Shown piece after piece: positions 22,101 to 34,346 of a stretch of DNA of 64,000 nucleotides. Where the stretch lies: NCBI RefSeq assembly GCF_945859705.1, contig NC_079134.1:42648402-42712401 (forward strand), given 5' to 3'. A program made the position numbers and the translations under genes. Each line of letters opens with the position of its first letter. Within the stretch, counting starts at the first letter, position 1. Origin of the DNA: Episyrphus balteatus. Its lineage: Eukaryota; Arthropoda; Insecta; Diptera; Syrphidae. Below the pieces are notes generated by a model. That model saw only the letters and a list, made by a program, of their open reading frames with translations, was not told the origin of the DNA and ran no database searches.

Positions 22101-25100
22101 AATAAATAAAAATCTGTAGGCATGCTCTTTAAGTGGCAAATGGTTTGCGTTGTCTTGGTTTGCATTTAACCAGTTTAAAAAGTCTAAGTTTCTCAACTTT
22201 ATACTTACAGGACCTGCCTAAATGGGACATTTGATTAAAACTATTGCTTTAATTTTTTTTTTTAGGCCGAAGATGCGGTTTGTTTCGCTGATTTTTGCGA
22301 CATCATGCGTTGCGAAGTTTTTCAATCAGAAGAAGCCAGTCTTACAGGCGGAGACACTCATATTGTAACTGACATTGAAGTTTGGGGTAATTCTTTAGGA
22401 CAAAGTTCGGCATTAGCAAAAGCTAATGCTGCTTACCTAAGTTTAATTCCACTTAGGTAATTAATCAATTACTTCTTAAATAAACATTTATACTAATTTT
22501 TTAAAAATACTTTTTAGATCTTCTGCACTTGGAGCAACAAGAGCTTCAAAAGTCCAAAACCGCCAACTATGTCCGGATAAAAGTAGCCAAAATAAATTTA
22601 AAGATATAAGTAAGGAGCCTGTTAAAGGTAAAAAAGATTATCTTATTATATTTTTTTTAATTAAGTTTTATTTGTAAAATTAAATTATTATTTTAGAACC
22701 AATCTCTGAGGAAAATACAGATGATTCGAAAAAATCGTCATCTTCATCGTCGTCCGCCAATCATTCATCAATGAAAATTGATCCTTTAGTACAATCGAAT
22801 GCATCCGAAGAGACCAACAATAAGACAACTAATGGAAGTACGGTTAACATTCAAAAAGTTCGAGCCAATTGCCGCACCGAAGACCTAAGCAAGCTAAAGT
22901 CAAAGTGTGAATACCTGTTAAGGAGTTGCATAGCCGGTCTGTTATTACAAATGACTGATCATGCTTTCAAAGAAATGGAAGGTTTGTTAATTTGATAAAT
23001 CACATTTAAATTTGCTTATAAAAAACAAAACAAAAAAAATACCCACAAATGGAACTTAAATCTTTTAAATGGCATAAACGTAGTTTCAGGCGGTAAGACC
23101 AATTTGTCTTTATAATGTCACAGTCTCTATAAATTACTTCCCGATTAATCGATTCTTGCTTATTTTATTTTTCGCTTTAAGAACTAAAAGACACCCCTTA
23201 AATTGTACCAGTTCAAAAGAAAAATAAGATAGGAACAAGAGATAAACGCAGTAACTTTTAAAAACACTCAGTACAAACTATGTTGATATTTAAAAGGACG
23301 TTTTTTTTTTAGAAAGGATTGCACTTGTTTGATAATAGTCGCTTGTGAAAATGGAAATCAAAACCAAATATAGTTCTGAAGGGGATACCGACATAATACC
23401 CAAGTTCAAAATTCCCAAAACTTAAATCCCTACATTGTGGGAAGTAAAGTAATGAGCAAAAAAGTAATGTGCAAAAAACCACCAACAAATTGCCATTCAG
23501 CCATTTTTTGTGATATTTTTCACTTTACTCAAAACCTGGATCTGATGGGGCCAACGGACCTCGGATTCCGATTCAGCGCATTGAAACGTTTATCCCGAAT
23601 TTCTTCCAATAAATTATTCCCAAAACCCGAATCCTTAAGCACAAACTCACAAAAATTTGGATTTTTGGGATATATGTAAGACTTGGGGATTTTGTTTTTG
23701 CAAAAATTTGTTTTGAGAATTTTAGAGTCAGAGATTATAGATTTGGGGATTTTGGGTCAAGGTTACCCAACCAAATAGCATTAATTCCGGGAGACATATC
23801 GTAACTCCAAAAAAGAATCTAATTCAGATGAAACCCCAAACAAATTTTAGTTGAAAAAAAAATCTCTAGGGGAAAGGGGGCAATGGACAAAATCTCCCAA
23901 GAAGAAATGTGTTTCTCCCACAATATCCAAAAATCATAATTGGATTACCTCATTGAACTATTTTACTTAATAAATGATTCATATATTTTTTTACTTGACA
24001 AATTTAACATTCAGGTTCGGTCAAAAACAGGCGGTTTAAAACAAACTATTTTTTTGACAGGTACGGCTACAATTTTCACTCTTATTATGATTTAAGAAGG
24101 TTAAATTAAAATGATGCTATACACAACTAGCGCAACATCATTTTGGGATTTTGTGTTGAGGATTTTTTTTTTTTTTTAACTTTTTTTTTGACGATTTTGG
24201 CTTCCCATCATTTTGTTTTTTTTTTTTTGAGATTTTCTATTTGGGATTATCGGTTTTGGCCGTTCATCACTAACCTATTAACTCCTTAACAAGTTACACA
24301 AATTATGATCAGTAACTGTTTTCGCCCCAAAATTATTCAAATATGTACATAATAAACAGATTTTCTCGTTAAAAATCATAAAGTGGTACTTTTTTGTTCA
24401 GAACACTCATTAGTCATTAAACAAAGTTAAGGCTCCATTTGGCTAGTTAAGTTGCTACGCCCTTTACTTAAATTACTAAGGATAGTTCTTTTACATTAAC
24501 AAACCAAAGGCGTTTATTTAATTTTTTTTAAATCAAAAACATATTGTATAAAAAGAACAATTTTCAGCTAGGTTTATCTACCTTGATTTCTCTAAATTAC
24601 CCTCTAGAGCAGTGTTTCGTTAATTTTGACTGTTACGTGAGGCATGCGTCTAGTTGACCTTAAAATTCAAATCAGTATTATGCTAGTGCTATCATTAGGG
24701 ATTTGGCTAATCGTTTTTGGAAAGAGTCAAATTCGTCAGTGCCGTCACTTTATACAAAAATGGAGAAAAAGGTTTTTCTGGTACAACAGTTTTGATTTTT
24801 GGAAAAGTTGCGTATTCTAATTTTTGGGAATCCCGTGTCGTTTTGAACATAATTTTTTTTAAAGGTTTTGATAGGTCTTTGTATAGGCTAAGTGTTTTCC
24901 AAAATATTAGCTGTGTTTTTTTGGCACTGATACCCGTATCCACAGTTGGCATTTACATGCATTACAAAAACAATACGCAGCTGCCGGTAGGAATAGAAGC
25001 GTAACTAAGTTGCGGATAGAGTTTTGACGGAGTGTATAAGTTTACGTTTTCTTTTCTCTGGGTGCGTGCTTATAAATTTTTCTTCAGTGTTGATATTTGG

Positions 25101-26125
25101 GAAATCCTACTGCGGATAGCTTTGACAAAAACACGCCTATTGCTTACTTAATTAAATATAGTAATTTTTTTAAGTCAGTGACGACTATTATCCTACAAAA
25201 AATGTATTCTCAAGAATACAGCACTTTTTCGACATCGAGGGTGACCTTCATTCACCCTTTCGAATTAAAGTAGCACAAAATTAGTTTTTATCAAATAACT
25301 TGATAGCTATGTACCAATCGATTTTAGGAAAATGCGATCGAAAATTTCTGAATTTAAAGAAATTTTGCATATTGCCTGATCTCAGGGACCTCCTATGAAT
25401 TTCAAGTTAGATTTGACAAAGTTTTAACAAATGATTCCGTTTTCCAAAGAAACGGATTTATGAATTGATTTATAAATGCATCGGATTAGTTTTATTTTAA
25501 AATATAAAATTACTTTCTTTCAGAGGAAATGAATAAAGCTGTTTGCTGGTATTTGTCCTGTGATCGGTATTGGGAGGATGGACCACTCGAACCAAGAGCA
25601 TTCCCCTGGGGTCTTATTCTCATACTTGTAATGGTACTCTCGTTGGGTATTTGTTTTTGTTACTACATAATTTGGATACTTTTTGAGTACGTTCTTTTTT
25701 TTATGATCTTTACAACATAGAAATCCTTAAAAACCATATTAACCTATATTTTATTTAACAGTTCTGAAGAGATGACAATCAGCAACAATGTGCATCGCTA
25801 TGACTACCATCATTATGCACCTCAACACCATAGCAGTCCGCGTTATATTGCCGGTCCTCCGCCCGCTGTTTCGCACCATTTGCAACATCATCCGCAACAG
25901 GAGATATATGAGCGTCGCGAAGTTACAACACGACTTCCATCAACAGCCGTTACAATGGTTGACTGTGATACAACAATTGGCGGAAAATATTCCTCAGATT
26001 TGTCGACGACAATGCGACCACCATCGTCGACAGATATTCAAAATGATTTAGCTCATAACGAGCATTACATCTACGTAACTTATCCGCCAGATTTGAAGAA
26101 GAGATTATTTGAAAAATACGAATGA
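19166..26125 (+). CDS. Single-pass membrane protein with signal peptide and lumenal C2H2-like finger, 8 exons, 485 aa
   Basis: Join 19166-19192, 19538-19675, 19754-19933, 22266-22456, 22518-22627, 22697-22981, 25524-25686 and 25762-26125 (1458 nt). Every junction is GT/AG and phases are consistent. Residues 1-25 (MSPKFINFEITLIYILLLIP) read as a signal peptide. A C2H2-like finger with C88, C91, H104, H109 (CxxC-x12-H-x4-H) follows. The middle is Ser/Lys-rich and partly disordered (about 180-265). A Cys-containing helical segment sits at about 275-323, a membrane span at about 340-362 (GLILILVMVLSLGICFCYY), and a His/Pro/Tyr-rich cytosolic tail ends YPPDLKKRLFEKYE. Inference: type I topology, which would place the finger in the ER lumen or outside the cell, unusual for a C2H2 finger. 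Introns 3 (2.3 kb) and 6 (2.5 kb) carry no large element. I recognise no named family; a fly-conserved uncharacterised zinc-finger protein is likely. Confidence 0.85.
22048..22131. mobile_element. Internally deleted Harbinger-like MITE remnant in an intron
   Basis: agagccccgcacattacaga and 'taagtatcggc' resemble the left end of the 27.1-kb MITE, and 'tctgtaggcatgctctt' resembles its right end. An A-run replaces the middle. Confidence 0.5.
22982..25523 (+). other. Intron 6 of the membrane-protein gene
   Basis: Bounded by gtttgt and tactttctttcag. It is AT-rich with no paired repeats that I can establish and no coding frame. Fragments such as 'acaaaaacacgcct' near 25125 echo the MITE at 2676. 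Confidence 0.6.
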
Positions 26126-26209
26126 AACGCATGTAGAAGAGACGACATCTTAGAACAAAATAGTTTTTTTGAAAAAGTAACTTTAAAATTTAGTAATTTT
26201 TTTCGTAAT

Positions 26210-26215
26210 AATAAA
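26210..26215 (+). terminator. Poly(A) signal AATAAA of the membrane-protein gene
   Basis: The hexamer is 85 bp past the TGA at 26123-26125 and is followed by T-rich sequence. Confidence 0.6.
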
Positions 26216-27107
26216 TTAATATCAAAAAGAAATAATTAAGAAGTTGTTTGATGTTTTTTTTTTTCTTCTTCTTGTTATCAATCATATCAGAACCTTTATC
26301 AGAATCATTGCTTTCTAAAAAAACAAGTTGTTGAGTTTTCATCCGATGACACACTGGTGACACTTGTTTTAAATCACTTGCATTTAAAAAAAAAATGATA
26401 ATACTCTGTTTTAATCATAAGATGGCTTCTATTCAGATTCTAATTCTAATCTAAAAACGTTTCTACAGTAAGTGTTAAGCTCCAAAGTTGATACCATGGA
26501 TGATTTAAGAAAACGCTTACAGTTCCGGTAGAATAGTTGTTCACATACGTAAAACTTCCCGCATAATAATCGATAGCTCTTTTCTCACTTAACACAGCGA
26601 ACAAGAAACTAGTTTAGCGGAAAATTTAAATTACGTCGGGTCGAACTCGCAGTAGCTATTGAATTTCTAAGCGAACACAAATACACGTGAAGCTCAAAAT
26701 AGGACTGAAAGTAAATTAATTCTCAGGAAAGCAAAAAAGCCATCACAAGTTATCCGAAAAACCCTATTAAACAAAAAATTCATCACAAGTTTTCCGAAAA
26801 AAAACCCATAAATTGTATCATACTTGGGCAAACCTGCACCATTCCTATAAGGGATGTCAACTTTGTAGGAAGATCCTTACTGTAGAACAAATTTTTTTCC
26901 TAGAATATACCCAAGAATCACCCCTTAATTTTTTAAAATCTACTTAAATAAAATTTAATTTATTATCTACTAAACAATTTATTAAGAAAAAAACTTTTAA
27001 AAAATATTATTATTTTTCATGAATATTATTCATTGATCCGTTTAGAAAAATTGATTTAACAAAAAAATAATTTTTTGGATTTTTTTCCGAATTGAATTTA
27101 TGAATAC
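26216..27107. other. Intergenic, no feature seen
   Basis: AT-rich DNA without ORFs or repeats that I can support. Confidence 0.5.
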
Positions 27108-27110
27108 TTA

Positions 27111-27388
27111 GAGCCCCCGCACACTACAAACTTTCTATCGGCCGATAGTTTAGTCGGTCTCTTAAATCAGTATGAAAATGTATGAAAGTGCGCTAACTAC
27201 AACAATTAAGTATCGGCCGATCAAAAAGTTTGTTTGATCGAAAAAATAGATTGTTTTGCTACACAATTGCCTTCAAACTAAAATATTTCTTACCCAGCCG
27301 ACTATTTAGTCGCCTTTCTGTGCATACACTAGGAGCCCAACCCGACTAAACTATCGGCCGATAGAAAGTCTGTAGTTTGCGGGGGCTC
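27111..27388. mobile_element. PIF/Harbinger-like MITE, 278 bp
   Basis: Termini gagcccccgcacactacaaa and its near reverse complement extend ~45 bp inward through the palindromic 'tatcggccgata'. TTA lies on both sides (27108-27110, 27389-27391), the 3-bp TWA target typical of PIF/Harbinger. It is non-coding. Confidence 0.85.
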
Positions 27389-27656
27389 TTAAACGTTTTT
27401 GTTCAAATATTTTTGTTAAAATCGGTAAAGTGGTTTATGAGAATGTCAGAAATCACTTCCTGCCATAGGTAACGTCAAAATTCAACAAAACAAAATTGTT
27501 TGTTTCAAACGTATGACCTTATTTGCTACAATACAAGTATTTTGTACCCACTTTAAAAAAGGAAGAGGTTCTTAATTCGATTGTATTTAAACTTGTTTGT
27601 TACCTGAGAAGTTCCCACTGTGTGAACCGAATTGATGATGATTTTTTTTTTTTTTT

Positions 27657-27707
27657 AAATTGAAATGGGATCATGGGCAGCACCAGCCCATGATCCCATT
27701 TCAATTT
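27657..27707. repeat. Perfect 22-bp-stem hairpin
   Basis: The left arm 27657-27678 (aaattgaaatgggatcatgg...) is the exact reverse complement of 27686-27707, separated by the 7-nt loop agcacca. Confidence 0.85.
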
Positions 27708-28154
27708 GGTCTAGTTTTTACTATAAAATACATTTGGAAAAAGCTTCTTTTTTTTTTTAATTTGTATACAAAACCGTTAGAGTCGTTTTTGAGAAAAACT
27801 TTTCCATTTTGGTCATATATGCTTACCGGTAATATTGGTCCTAAAAAAAATTTCTTCTGCATTAGCAAATTCCGGTCTGAAAAGTATTGATTTTCGTTTC
27901 CTGTTTATCGTTCGTATTCAGTTTGAACTTTGTCGAGAGTATTACAGCCGATTGGGGTAAATGAGTTACAAATTAACCAATGTGCATAAATGAGCTCAAA
28001 ACATAGCAATTTGTTTTTAAATCGATGTATGGCGTATGATGCAGACGTAAAATCACCTAGTTTCAAAAAAATATGATGCCTTTCTCCCGAAAACATTTCT
28101 CGGTATCTTTCCATTCAGAATAAGGCTAAATATATCAATGGTATGTTGCTTTTT

Positions 28155-29302
28155 GGGTGTTTTCATAAACGTCTGCCTAACTTAGGCCTGCGTTAGTCGT
28201 GTTCATAAAGTCAGATCTGCGATCGGACTAACTTAGTCCAACTGCAGTTCTGCTGTTCATAAACGTCAGTATGTCGTCAACATCGGGCAGATTGCGCAGC
28301 CAAAATTTTATTGCTGCAAAACTCAAGAAGAAATTTATTTGACTCTCGATTCGATTTTTTTTTGTTAATAAATGTAAATATTGTTGAAAAAAATGAAAAG
28401 CAAACATATTAATTAGGGTGGTGCAAAAAATGTTTCTTTTTGCATTTTTCGAAAAATTTAAATTTTAATGACACAGAAAATTTCTAAATCTTGTTTTTTG
28501 AGATAATGAGTTTATATTAATTTTTTTCGTATTAGGGTGGCTCTAAAAAATGTTATCTTCCACAGTTGCTTGAAGAATTCCAAAAAAATCAATGTGGATA
28601 TTGTTTTGATCAAATTATCGAAGAAAAAAACTTCCATTAGGGTGGTTCAAATTTTTTTTTTTTTTTAATTAATTACAAAAAAATTATTTTTCACGGCAGA
28701 GAAAGTTTGTAAAACATGGTTTATGAAGTATAATGTAAAATTGGGGTAGCTCAGAAAATAAGGGGGCTCAGAAAAATGGTATATTTCACATTTACGCTTG
28801 GAATTTAACCAAATTCAATTTAATTAATTCGGCATGAATTTAATATTTCTAAAGCAAAAACGCACTTAACAAACTTTCTGTGCACTTAAAATCATTTTTT
28901 TTTCAAACGCATAAAAAAACTTTCTTGAACACCCTAATTAAAAATATTTTGTCCATAGATAATTTGTTTTAAATGTGAACTACTCGGTGTTTTTATTATT
29001 TTTTTTTTAGAAGAAAATATTTTTTTTAGCCACCCTAATGTAACACGGTTTACAAATTTTTCGTGTTATTAAAAACAATATTTTCGGGGACTGAAAAAGA
29101 AATATTTTTTTGCTTAAACAAAACTCATTCTGTGGTAATTTAAAAAAAATTTTTTTTCTGACGTTTATGAACACTCAGTGACTGCTGAAAATTGTACCAA
29201 CGCAGGCCTGCAAACATTCTGCAGAATTGGTGTGTTCATTAATGCAGCAAAGCAGAAAGACGATTGGACAGACGCAGATTTCCGACGTTTATGAAAACAC
29301 CC
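28155..29302. mobile_element. 1.15-kb element with 'gggtgttttcataaacgtc' ends
   Basis: The left end gggtgttttcataaacgtc is the reverse complement of the right end gacgtttatgaaaacaccc. Flanking TTT may be a target duplication or part of a T-run. The interior holds several 'tagggtgg' motifs in both orientations (28414, 28533, 28638, reverse at 29030), suggesting smaller nested elements. No ORF is convincing. Confidence 0.75.
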
Positions 29303-32299
29303 TTTCCCTTTTTAGGCTGAGTTCATTAACGCATCAAAAATTTACATCAAAAATATTTCTGGTGCAAAAATGATGCTTTGTAGAGTTTTCTTTCCATACA
29401 AAAAGTTGTGATGCTTTTATGAATTCAGCTATTATTGAAGACAAATACAACAATATATTGATAAACCCTTTTTCAAAGCCAACAGTTTATTCTTCAATTT
29501 TGTTATTAATCGTTTTATTGAAAAAATCTTCAAATATCTTTCTTTTTCAGATCTGAAAAAAAAATCAGCTTTCCTGTATCTTTGTTTTTTTTTTACTTAC
29601 TTTCGGTATTTTGAGGCGCTGCGCTTGGAATCAAGTTTCCATCAAAATGTATTCAACATTTCATTTGATGAAAAAAGACCATGATATAATAGATAATACC
29701 ATTTAATATTTCCGATTTCGCTAACGAAATCTGGCCCAGAATGATCAAAAAATTGTGTAATTAGAAAAACAACACATTTTTTTTAATAACATTGACAGTA
29801 CATTTATTCAGACGAAAAATTATAAACAAAAACATAAACATAATTAAAATAAATTAAATTAACTTTGCACAACAACAATAAAATGTATTTTTTTTTCTCT
29901 CCTTAAATATTAAATTCTTTATAAATAATTAAAATAAAAAAAAACGACAAATTTAAACAAAAACCATCACTTTTTAAACATATAATATATTTCTTATATA
30001 TTTATATATTCTTTCAATTCACATTTAATATATTTTTTTGTTTGTTTTTGTATATAATTTATGCTAAACACCGTTTACACTAACAGCACACAAATTATGC
30101 ATTTTACAATTAATTTTTTTTAAATTTTGTAATAAAACTTTCTTGCATTATATACTCGTACAAATATTTATTTATATAATGTTGTTCAATAATAACAATT
30201 AAAATTATTGTTAAAACTCATAAAATAAAAAAAAGTCAATTTAAAAAAAAAAATTACAAACTTCAAACATTTAGTATAATTTGCAATTTTTGTTTTTTTT
30301 TTTTTAATACAACTAACTTATTTAATATATAGATTTTGAAAAAAATCAATTAAATCAGCATTATTACACAATAATAAAAGTTAATAACAGATTTGGTCCA
30401 TTTCTACTTTATTTTTTTTTTGTTATATTTTTTTTGGAATGTATACAATAAAATTTGTCTTTTTTGGGGACATTTTATATAATATGTATATTTTTTTTTG
30501 TATGAAAAACATGTATACAAACAAAGATACAATATTATTCCTGTATGTGACTTTTTTTTAACATTCCCATAAATGTATGTATATTTTTTATTTTGTAAAA
30601 TATGTTTTTAAATATTTTTGATAACAAATATCCACATTAAGTTTTAGTTTTAAAAATATTTTTTTTAATTTTATATAATTTAAAAAATATTATAATAAAT
30701 ATCAAATGTGTTAGGTGTATGTGTTTTGTATACATAGATGCCATCTTTTTTTTTTTTTTTTTTTTGTTTTTACTTAAATTTTGTATATAATATTTTGTTT
30801 TATAACATGTTAAATACATATTTTTTTTTTATTAAATGTAAAGTGTTCTTAAAAATAAAATAAAAATCAGCCTGCAAAAATACAACATCTATGTAAATTG
30901 CACTCGGTGCATTTTGAAAATAAAAAAACACTAAGTTGTATCTCTTTGTTTTATATCATTATTTTCTACGAGACTATTTTTGCTTAAAAATATGTAAAAG
31001 TGGTATATAATGTGTTTTTTTTTTTAAATTTATTTTACTACATAAATATTTTAACTATTTTAACTAGATAAATATTTTTATGAATTATGACTAAATAAAA
31101 TTAAAAATTTTGGAACATAACAATTTTTCTAACAACACCACAAATAATAATTAAAAACAAAATAATAGATTGTATATAATTTAAATATTTGATTTATAAA
31201 TATATTTTTTTTATTTTATTTATTTATTTTCTTTTTTTGGTTTACAAGTTTTGGTAGGATGTTCAATGATTTAAAATTAAAAATATATTTGTTTTGTTTT
31301 TTTTTTTTTTCATTTTTAGAGAAAAACTTAAATACAACAACTATAGAATGTGGTAGAAATATTAAACGAATTAATAAGAGATTCATCATCAGTGTACAAT
31401 TTTTTTAAATTTTTTTTTTTTTCATAACATTATGAATTATAATACCAATTTATTAATTGAGCAATTTTTTTTTGTTTTTTTTTTGTTTTAATATTCAAGA
31501 TAATCAATACTGCGTCCTCGTACACGACATACATAATATCATAATTCACAAAAAAAAAAAAAGATAATTTATAGAGTAACAACAATGGTGGTAGGTGTTG
31601 AAAAATTTTTGGTATCGATAAGGGAATGTGTATAATTTAATCAGTTATTCGTCTATATTATGACGTTGATAAATTCGAAATTAAATAGAAATACAAAAAA
31701 AAAAACTAATCATAAATTTATGTGTCCGTTTTCGTAACTATACCATAATAAATCAAAAATCTGAACAACTTTGAACATTTTCGGAGAAAGTCTTATAAAT
31801 TGGTGAATAAATTTCTAGTTCAAATCAACAAATGCAATTATTTACTGCATTTATATCAAAACATGTTTTGTGACTGCTTAAATTTGGAATACCTCAACCA
31901 ATAAATGCTAATTAAACTAAAATTTTATTTAAGATTTTGTCTTCTAGATGTCAAATCTCTCGATAATAGTGCCAAGTTTGCGAAAATTTGCAACTTCTAA
32001 CATTCACTTAACATGTTTTGAAATTTGTCAATAACATGGCTGTAAGTCTTTTTTGATACGCTTTTTATACTGACATAGTCCCAAAATTCAATATGAATAT
32101 TAAGATCTCAGGAAAATATTTCTACTTCCTTCAGACGACCCGTGATTAAGCTTGAATTAAGAAAAAATGGGGGTGCTGCCCTCAACAAAATTAAAAATTA
32201 AATTTACTTACAAGGTCTATATTTCTGATTTGGCGAATGCATCCATAGTTTGGTGCAGATTGTAGAGTGGTAGCATTATTGGACCAATGCGGCTGGGAA
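29303..32299. other. Gene-free, extremely AT-rich tract
   Basis: 29750-31750 is the most AT-rich part of the window, with long T-runs and several TGTATATA octamers on the plus strand (30049, 30782, 31170). No ORF is credible. It could be a long 3' UTR of an unseen gene or simply AT-rich intergenic DNA. Confidence 0.45.
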
Positions 32300-32890
32300 C
32301 AAAGTTATGCGTTTTCTAACCGACTTTTGTTCAACTGAATTTAAAGACATAGAATTTGGACGTCCTGTGGTTCATGCATGCGCACCATGCCCCACCAACC
32401 CATGTCACAATCTCTCTTTGGAGCACACAATTATCAAATTGTGTATTTGCCTCTCTTGGCTATGTCAATTGTACCCCTGGTTTGATCCCTCGGTACTTTA
32501 TTTGGGGACGTTGAATGATGTTATACCCACAATCAGGAAATTATTCATGCACTTAAGGCAAATAACATCCAAGAAATCCATGAGTTACAGCCCGAAGCCT
32601 TCATTTTTGGAAAATAGGATTGAAAGAATGCTTCTGCGAAGCAGCCACTTGAACTACATTGTGTTCGCCTATCTTGGCTATGACAATTGCAGCTCTGATT
32701 TGATCCATCTATACTTTATTTGGGGACCTTGAAGGATGTTATACCAAAAATCGGGATTCATGCACTTAGGGCCAATTTGGAAAATTGGTGTGACAGAATA
32801 CGCTAATGCAAAGCGGCCACTTGAACGACATTCGGTTCCCTAATTATTGGCAATTTGTGGTGTGTGGTCTTACTAATAAAGCCGTTATAC
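32300..32890 (+). repeat. Degenerate direct repeat, ~218-bp and ~170-bp offsets
   Basis: 'cttggctatg(t/a)caattg' recurs at 32453 and 32671, and 'actttatttggggac' at 32495 and 32713 (218 bp). 'aaaatnggtntga...cggccacttgaac' recurs at 32611 and 32781 (170 bp). A 141-codon frame (32307-32732) arises from this duplication and shows no family resemblance, so I do not call it a gene. Confidence 0.7.
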
Positions 32891-34249
32891 ATGGACAAAA
32901 TATTAGTTTTGTTTATTTTGTTGCATTTTTTTAAATAAAACCTTTATTAAGCCCTCCTTTAAATGAGACTACTAGCCTTGTAGAAGTCAATTGTAATGAA
33001 AATTAGATAAAGACAGCGATATCAAGACTCGAGTCAAATAAAGCTGCTGGTGGAAATCCCTTAACAGATGATCTGTTTAAAACACCAGGAGATGATTTTG
33101 TCAGGAGTATACATTAATTCATTTATAAATTTGTTTCAATGATATTTTTCTCAAGTTTAGACCAATTATGACGCAATGCAAAGGTTCACGAATACAAAGT
33201 TGAATAAAAAGTTTTTAAATAATTTAAAATCATTAACACATAAAGACATCATCAGTATGTCGTAGTAAAGGTCAAAGTCTCATCAATAAATCCAAACCAA
33301 AGTGACTTTAAATCTTTAATGTAAATTGAGACTGTAAATTTTCATGACTAACACATTTTTCCTCTTTCTTTTTTTTTATTTACACACATTTTTTGTTTGG
33401 TTCTTGACATTTTCTTTTATTTTCCTTTGACAAACAAAAAAATCATTGATACGAGTACTTCCTAAGAAATGCTTCTGATATTACTTCATTGACATACGGT
33501 CTTCAGAATTACAATATTTGTTGATCCCCAAGTCCACATATTATTATTGTCTTCCTTTTTCACGAAAAGGAAGGAAGAATAAATTTGGATTTTCAATTAG
33601 CAACTTCAATATTCCAATTTAAATGAGTTTTACAAACCTTATGGTAGGTTTGTAATATGGTTAAGGCAAAGAAAGAAACATCACGTTTCCGACCAGTAAA
33701 CATATAAACTAAGTCACGAATTGAAATTGCATATGTTTGTACAATACTTGTATACAGTTGTAGAGGTTGACATGTAATGTACATTATAAAGAAAGGAAAA
33801 AAGATACATAAATGGTGCTTATGGGTGAAAGAATTTGTGCTCCGTTGTTTATCAAAACTAGATGATAGGCTTATTTATTTTAAATTAATTTTGCAATCAA
33901 AAGGAGAATGGGCATTTTGGACGTTCGGCGGCCATTAATGAAATTGGTATCAAATAAAAGAACTATAACTAAGGAATATCTTTTACTATGGACATTTTGC
34001 TTCAAAGCTAAAAGAATGTAAAATATTTCAATGTTCGTAGTCTTAATTCATTGTGCAATGTGAAAAGGAAGTTAATAATATATTAATTTTGAATATGATG
34101 CTCTGTCATTTTCTCTGAGTCTGAAGACATTAGTCTTGAATATACGACCAATACACATTTGTTATATTGAGAAAATCCATAAAAATGGTTAAATGCAAAA
34201 ATGCATTTTATCCATTTGTTAGGCACGTCACAGGGAAAAAACTTTTGCA
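32891..34249. other. Intergenic, no feature seen
   Basis: AT-rich DNA, with no ORF or repeat that I can support. Confidence 0.45.
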
Positions 34250-34346
34250 CGGTATTTTATGACTAAACTACATCAATAAATGACAAAATAGTTTTTGGCC
34301 GTTTTGGAGAAGTTCAAAAAAGTGGTTTTCGTCATGCCGTCCGTCG
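34250..34346 (+). repeat. Mini-me-like repeat interrupted by the Transib-like insertion
   Basis: 'gttcaaaaaagtggttttcg...atgccgtccgtcg' resembles the block before the (GTCY)n tract in the 41.7-kb copy ('aactccgaaaaagtggg...attccgtccgtcc'). The microsatellite resumes after the insertion as cgtcggtctg at 36560. The match is short and degenerate. Confidence 0.45.

Noticed and set aside
30880..30920. 'attgcactcggtgcatt', resembling the start of a miR-92-type sequence
   Set aside because: Only the first nine bases match and no precursor hairpin of suitable length is visible.
32307..32732. 141-codon ORF
   Set aside because: It is produced by a degenerate direct repeat and has no splice, domain or conservation evidence.
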